From Halobacteriales archaeon QS_1_69_70 (lineage in GTDB: Archaea > Halobacteriota > Halobacteria > Halobacteriales > Haloarculaceae): a stretch of 64,000 nucleotides of DNA. Where the stretch lies: assembly GCA_003021005.1 (NCBI GenBank), contig PXRI01000017.1, forward strand, positions 207,948 to 271,947, read 5' to 3'. The notes below the pieces were generated by a model. It was not told the DNA's origin. It saw nothing but the letters and a program-made list of their open reading frames with translations, and did no database searches. The position numbers and the translations under genes are program-made. Shown here one piece after another: positions 62,228 to 64,000 of this stretch (the stretch's first letter is position 1; each line of letters starts with the position of its first letter).

Positions 62228-62846
62228 ACGGACGGTTATCTATTTATCCGGATACTTAAAAATTGCCCGGGGGTGGAGGGTATAGTTTAGACAAGGAACC
62301 TCCAGTGAGTCCGTTTCTGCCGGCTGACCAGCCGGGTCCTGGCTGACTGATAGGGCGAGGCACTTTCGGCGAACCTGGACGATGCAAGCCGCTAGGGAGC
62401 CGCAGGCTCCCTCGGCCCGCTCGCGCGGCAGCGCCGCGCGAGGACACCATAGGGAGCAACGCGACCGAGGCGCGTGGTTCGAAAGACGCGAATGCGTCTT
62501 TCATCATCACGAGAGAGCGTCGCTCTCTCGAACGACAGCGAGTCCCGGGCAGCGAGGCGACAGCGTGGCCTCGAGCCGTGCCAGCAGGCGGCGAGACGGT
62601 GAACCCGCCTCGAACGGGACGGCGGAGCCGTCCCGCGGCCCGGGAGCAGCAGTCGAGAGTACCGAGGGCTTTCTGGAATCCTCAACCCCTATCTGAACAC
62701 TACCCTAAATTCATACCAAAATTATATTAATAAGGGAACTGAGGGACGTCTATGTCGGATATCCAATCCCAATCGGTGTATCAATTAACCAGTGGGCCAC
62801 GAGAGGATCTATGGCGTTGTTCCGTTAACTCCAGTCGGGTGAAATA
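62228..62846. other. Intergenic region with hairpin-array element 2 and AT-rich promoter of the FG-GAP gene
   Basis: Left part holds the promoter of the 62-aa gene, the middle the array at 62346-62673, and the right an AT-rich tract (ATTATATTAATAAG near 62720-62735) about 115 nt before the next ATG, probably its promoter with a long leader. Confidence 0.55.
62346..62673 (+). repeat. Array of hairpins (element 2), inverted relative of element 1
   Basis: Hairpins: 62394-62412 (AGGGAGCC, loop GCA), 62420-62442 (CTCGCGCGGC, loop AGC), 62481-62502 (GAAAGACGC, loop GAAT), 62510-62530 (CGAGAGAGC, loop GTC), 62555-62573 (GAGGC/GCCTC) and 62615-62635 (CGGGACGGC, loop GGA). Flanked by ACTGATAGGGCGAGGC at 62346-62361 and CCGAGGGCTTTC at 62662-62673. 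Two of the hairpins and the AACGACAGCGAG spacer are shared with element 1. Confidence 0.85.
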
Positions 62847-64000
62847 TGGCGCGTAGCGATCAAACGCCCTGTTTCGATAGGCGAGCAGTCTTCAAAGCCG
62901 CCTCAACCCTGGCGAGTGGGCTCGGGTTGGCCGGCTGTACAAACATCCTCCAGGATGGAAATGGCACAGAAACCTCTACCAAGACGCCCGAGCAGACCCC
63001 CATAGCAACGCTCACACCTACGAATACCTCGACACCCTCACCCACACCGACACCGACCCCGGAGCCGACGAAGTCACCAACCTCAACGTCAGTGCCGACG
63101 ACGCCCACTCCGACAGCGACGATGACGCCCACCCCAGCCCCGACTGCATCGCCGGGGCAGAGCAAACTCGCCGCGAGCGACGGTGAGTCGCGCGACTTCT
63201 TCGGGAGGTCAGTCGCGGTCGCGGATGAAAGGGTCACTGCCCTCGTCGGTGTTCCAGGCGACAAAGATCCAAGCGCCGGGTCGGTGTATGTGTTTAAGCC
63301 GAGCGGTGATGGATGGGTCCGGAATGCGAAACTCGACCCTGCTGATGGTGGCGAGGGAGACGGCTTCGGCCGGGCGGTCGGATTATCCGAGGACGGAACT
63401 ATTGCTCTTATCGGTGCTCCGGGCACCGATGAGGGTAATCAAACAGAAAACGTCGGTGCCGCGTATGTTTTCACGGAGAGCAATGGGGCGTGGTCCCAGG
63501 AAGCAGAACTTGAGGCCAGCGACGGCACCGCCGACGACAGGTTTGGCGGGTCGGTCGCGGTCACCGACGACGGCACAACTGCCGTGGTTGGCGCGTCCGG
63601 ACATAAGGAGACCACCGGTGACGCCACCGCAGAGAATGTTGGTGCGGCGTACATCTTTGCGCGCCGTGGCGGTGCCTGGACCCAGGAGACGAGACTTGCT
63701 GCAGATGACGGAGACGATGGTGACCGATTCGGGTCGTCAGTCGCAGTGGCCGGCGACGCGCCCACCGCTCTCGTCGGTGCGAAGTGGGACAGGAATGACA
63801 ACGGAATTGAGGCCGGATCGGCGTATGTCTTCGAGCCGAATGGCGGGGAGTGGTCACAACGAGCCAAACTCACCGCTAGTGACGGTGACAATGGGGAAAC
63901 CTTCGGTCGGTCGGTCGCAGTGTCCGGGGACGGGACGGCGCTTATCGGCGCCTCCCAGCACGATGCGCCCAGCGGTCGAGCAGCGGGGGCAGCATACGTC
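62847..64000 (+). CDS. Tat-exported lipoprotein with Thr/Pro stalk and FG-GAP repeats (partial, runs off right edge)
   Basis: At least 384 codons from ATG 62847. RRAVFKAASTLASGLGLAGC is a twin-arginine signal with lipobox LAGC, so the protein should be exported folded and lipid-anchored. Residues about 40-105 are a Thr/Pro/Ser stalk (TPTNTSTPSPTPTPTPEPTK). From there integrin-like FG-GAP repeats run every 50-60 residues (DFFGRSVAVADE, DRFGGSVAVTDDG, DRFGSSVAVAGDA, ETFGRSVAVSGDG, each followed by GA.YVF). Expected to form a calcium-binding beta-propeller on the surface. The 3' end lies outside the window. Confidence 0.88.

Overview
The window is chromosomal DNA of a halophilic archaeon (class Halobacteria). 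GC content is high, proteins are very acidic, many genes look leaderless (a TATA-like box about 25-30 nt before the ATG and no ribosome-binding site), and the families are typically haloarchaeal: DUF373, haloarchaeal pilus clusters, phosphomevalonate decarboxylase, PccX-like/PccB carboxylase, Tat-type lipoproteins and Zn-ribbon factors. The genus cannot be told from the sequence alone.

Layout. (1) 1-6.3 kb: a segment of visibly lower GC with a CoA ligase running off the left edge, a small secreted protein, a broken small membrane protein, an ASKHA-fold protein resembling methanogenesis marker protein 12, and a two-domain flavoenzyme of the 2-aminobenzoyl-CoA monooxygenase/reductase type. This looks like an acquired aromatic-acid (anthranilate or salicylate) CoA-pathway island. 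(2) 6.4-9.6 kb: a decayed pilus operon (TadC fragment plus five pilin-like genes with a nonsense codon and several frameshifts), which the island appears to have cut. (3) 9.6-32 kb: core genes. They include UbiA prenyltransferase, phosphoribosyltransferase, LVIVD propeller, PhzF, PEP synthase, DnaJ, nucleotidyltransferase, Dph6, DUF373, SppA, NAC, tRNA methyltransferase, TFS, MvaD, glutamate dehydrogenase, a CitE-like lyase and a surface glycoprotein. (4) 32-46 kb: MaoC hydratase, a sensor kinase with a repeat-swollen ATPase domain, a fused and frameshifted acyl-CoA carboxylase subunit, FBPase/aldolase, a damaged hydroxyacyl-CoA dehydrogenase, acyl-CoA dehydrogenase, a receiver-GAF regulator and MeaB/mutase small subunit. 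(5) 45.98-48.1 kb: tRNA-Ala(GGC) followed by repeated copies of its own 3' end, dispersed repeats and an AT-rich foreign 4-TM gene, i.e. an integration hotspot. (6) 48-50 kb: damaged NhaC and small proteins. (7) 51-58 kb: a complete PilB/PilC-type pilus operon on the minus strand. (8) 58-64 kb: a damaged aminotransferase with its Lrp partner, an MFS permease, two inverted hairpin-array elements around a 62-aa membrane protein gene, and an FG-GAP lipoprotein running off the right edge.

How it fits together: PccB-type carboxylase, MeaB and mutase small subunit serve propionyl-CoA/methylmalonyl-CoA conversion. Acyl-CoA dehydrogenase, hydroxyacyl-CoA dehydrogenase and MaoC hydratase serve beta-oxidation-like chemistry. 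PpsA, FBPase and aldolase form the gluconeogenic side. A recurrent oddity is short out-of-frame internal deletions in three otherwise healthy genes (39.1, 48.2 and 58.4 kb), plus single frameshifts elsewhere. Either the genome is eroding or the assembly has small errors, and read mapping would decide. The most novel material is non-coding: arrays of perfect hairpins with 3-4 nt loops near 61.6 and 62.5 kb, a related structured element near 40.8 kb, and similar hairpin repeats translated inside a histidine kinase at 34.8 kb.
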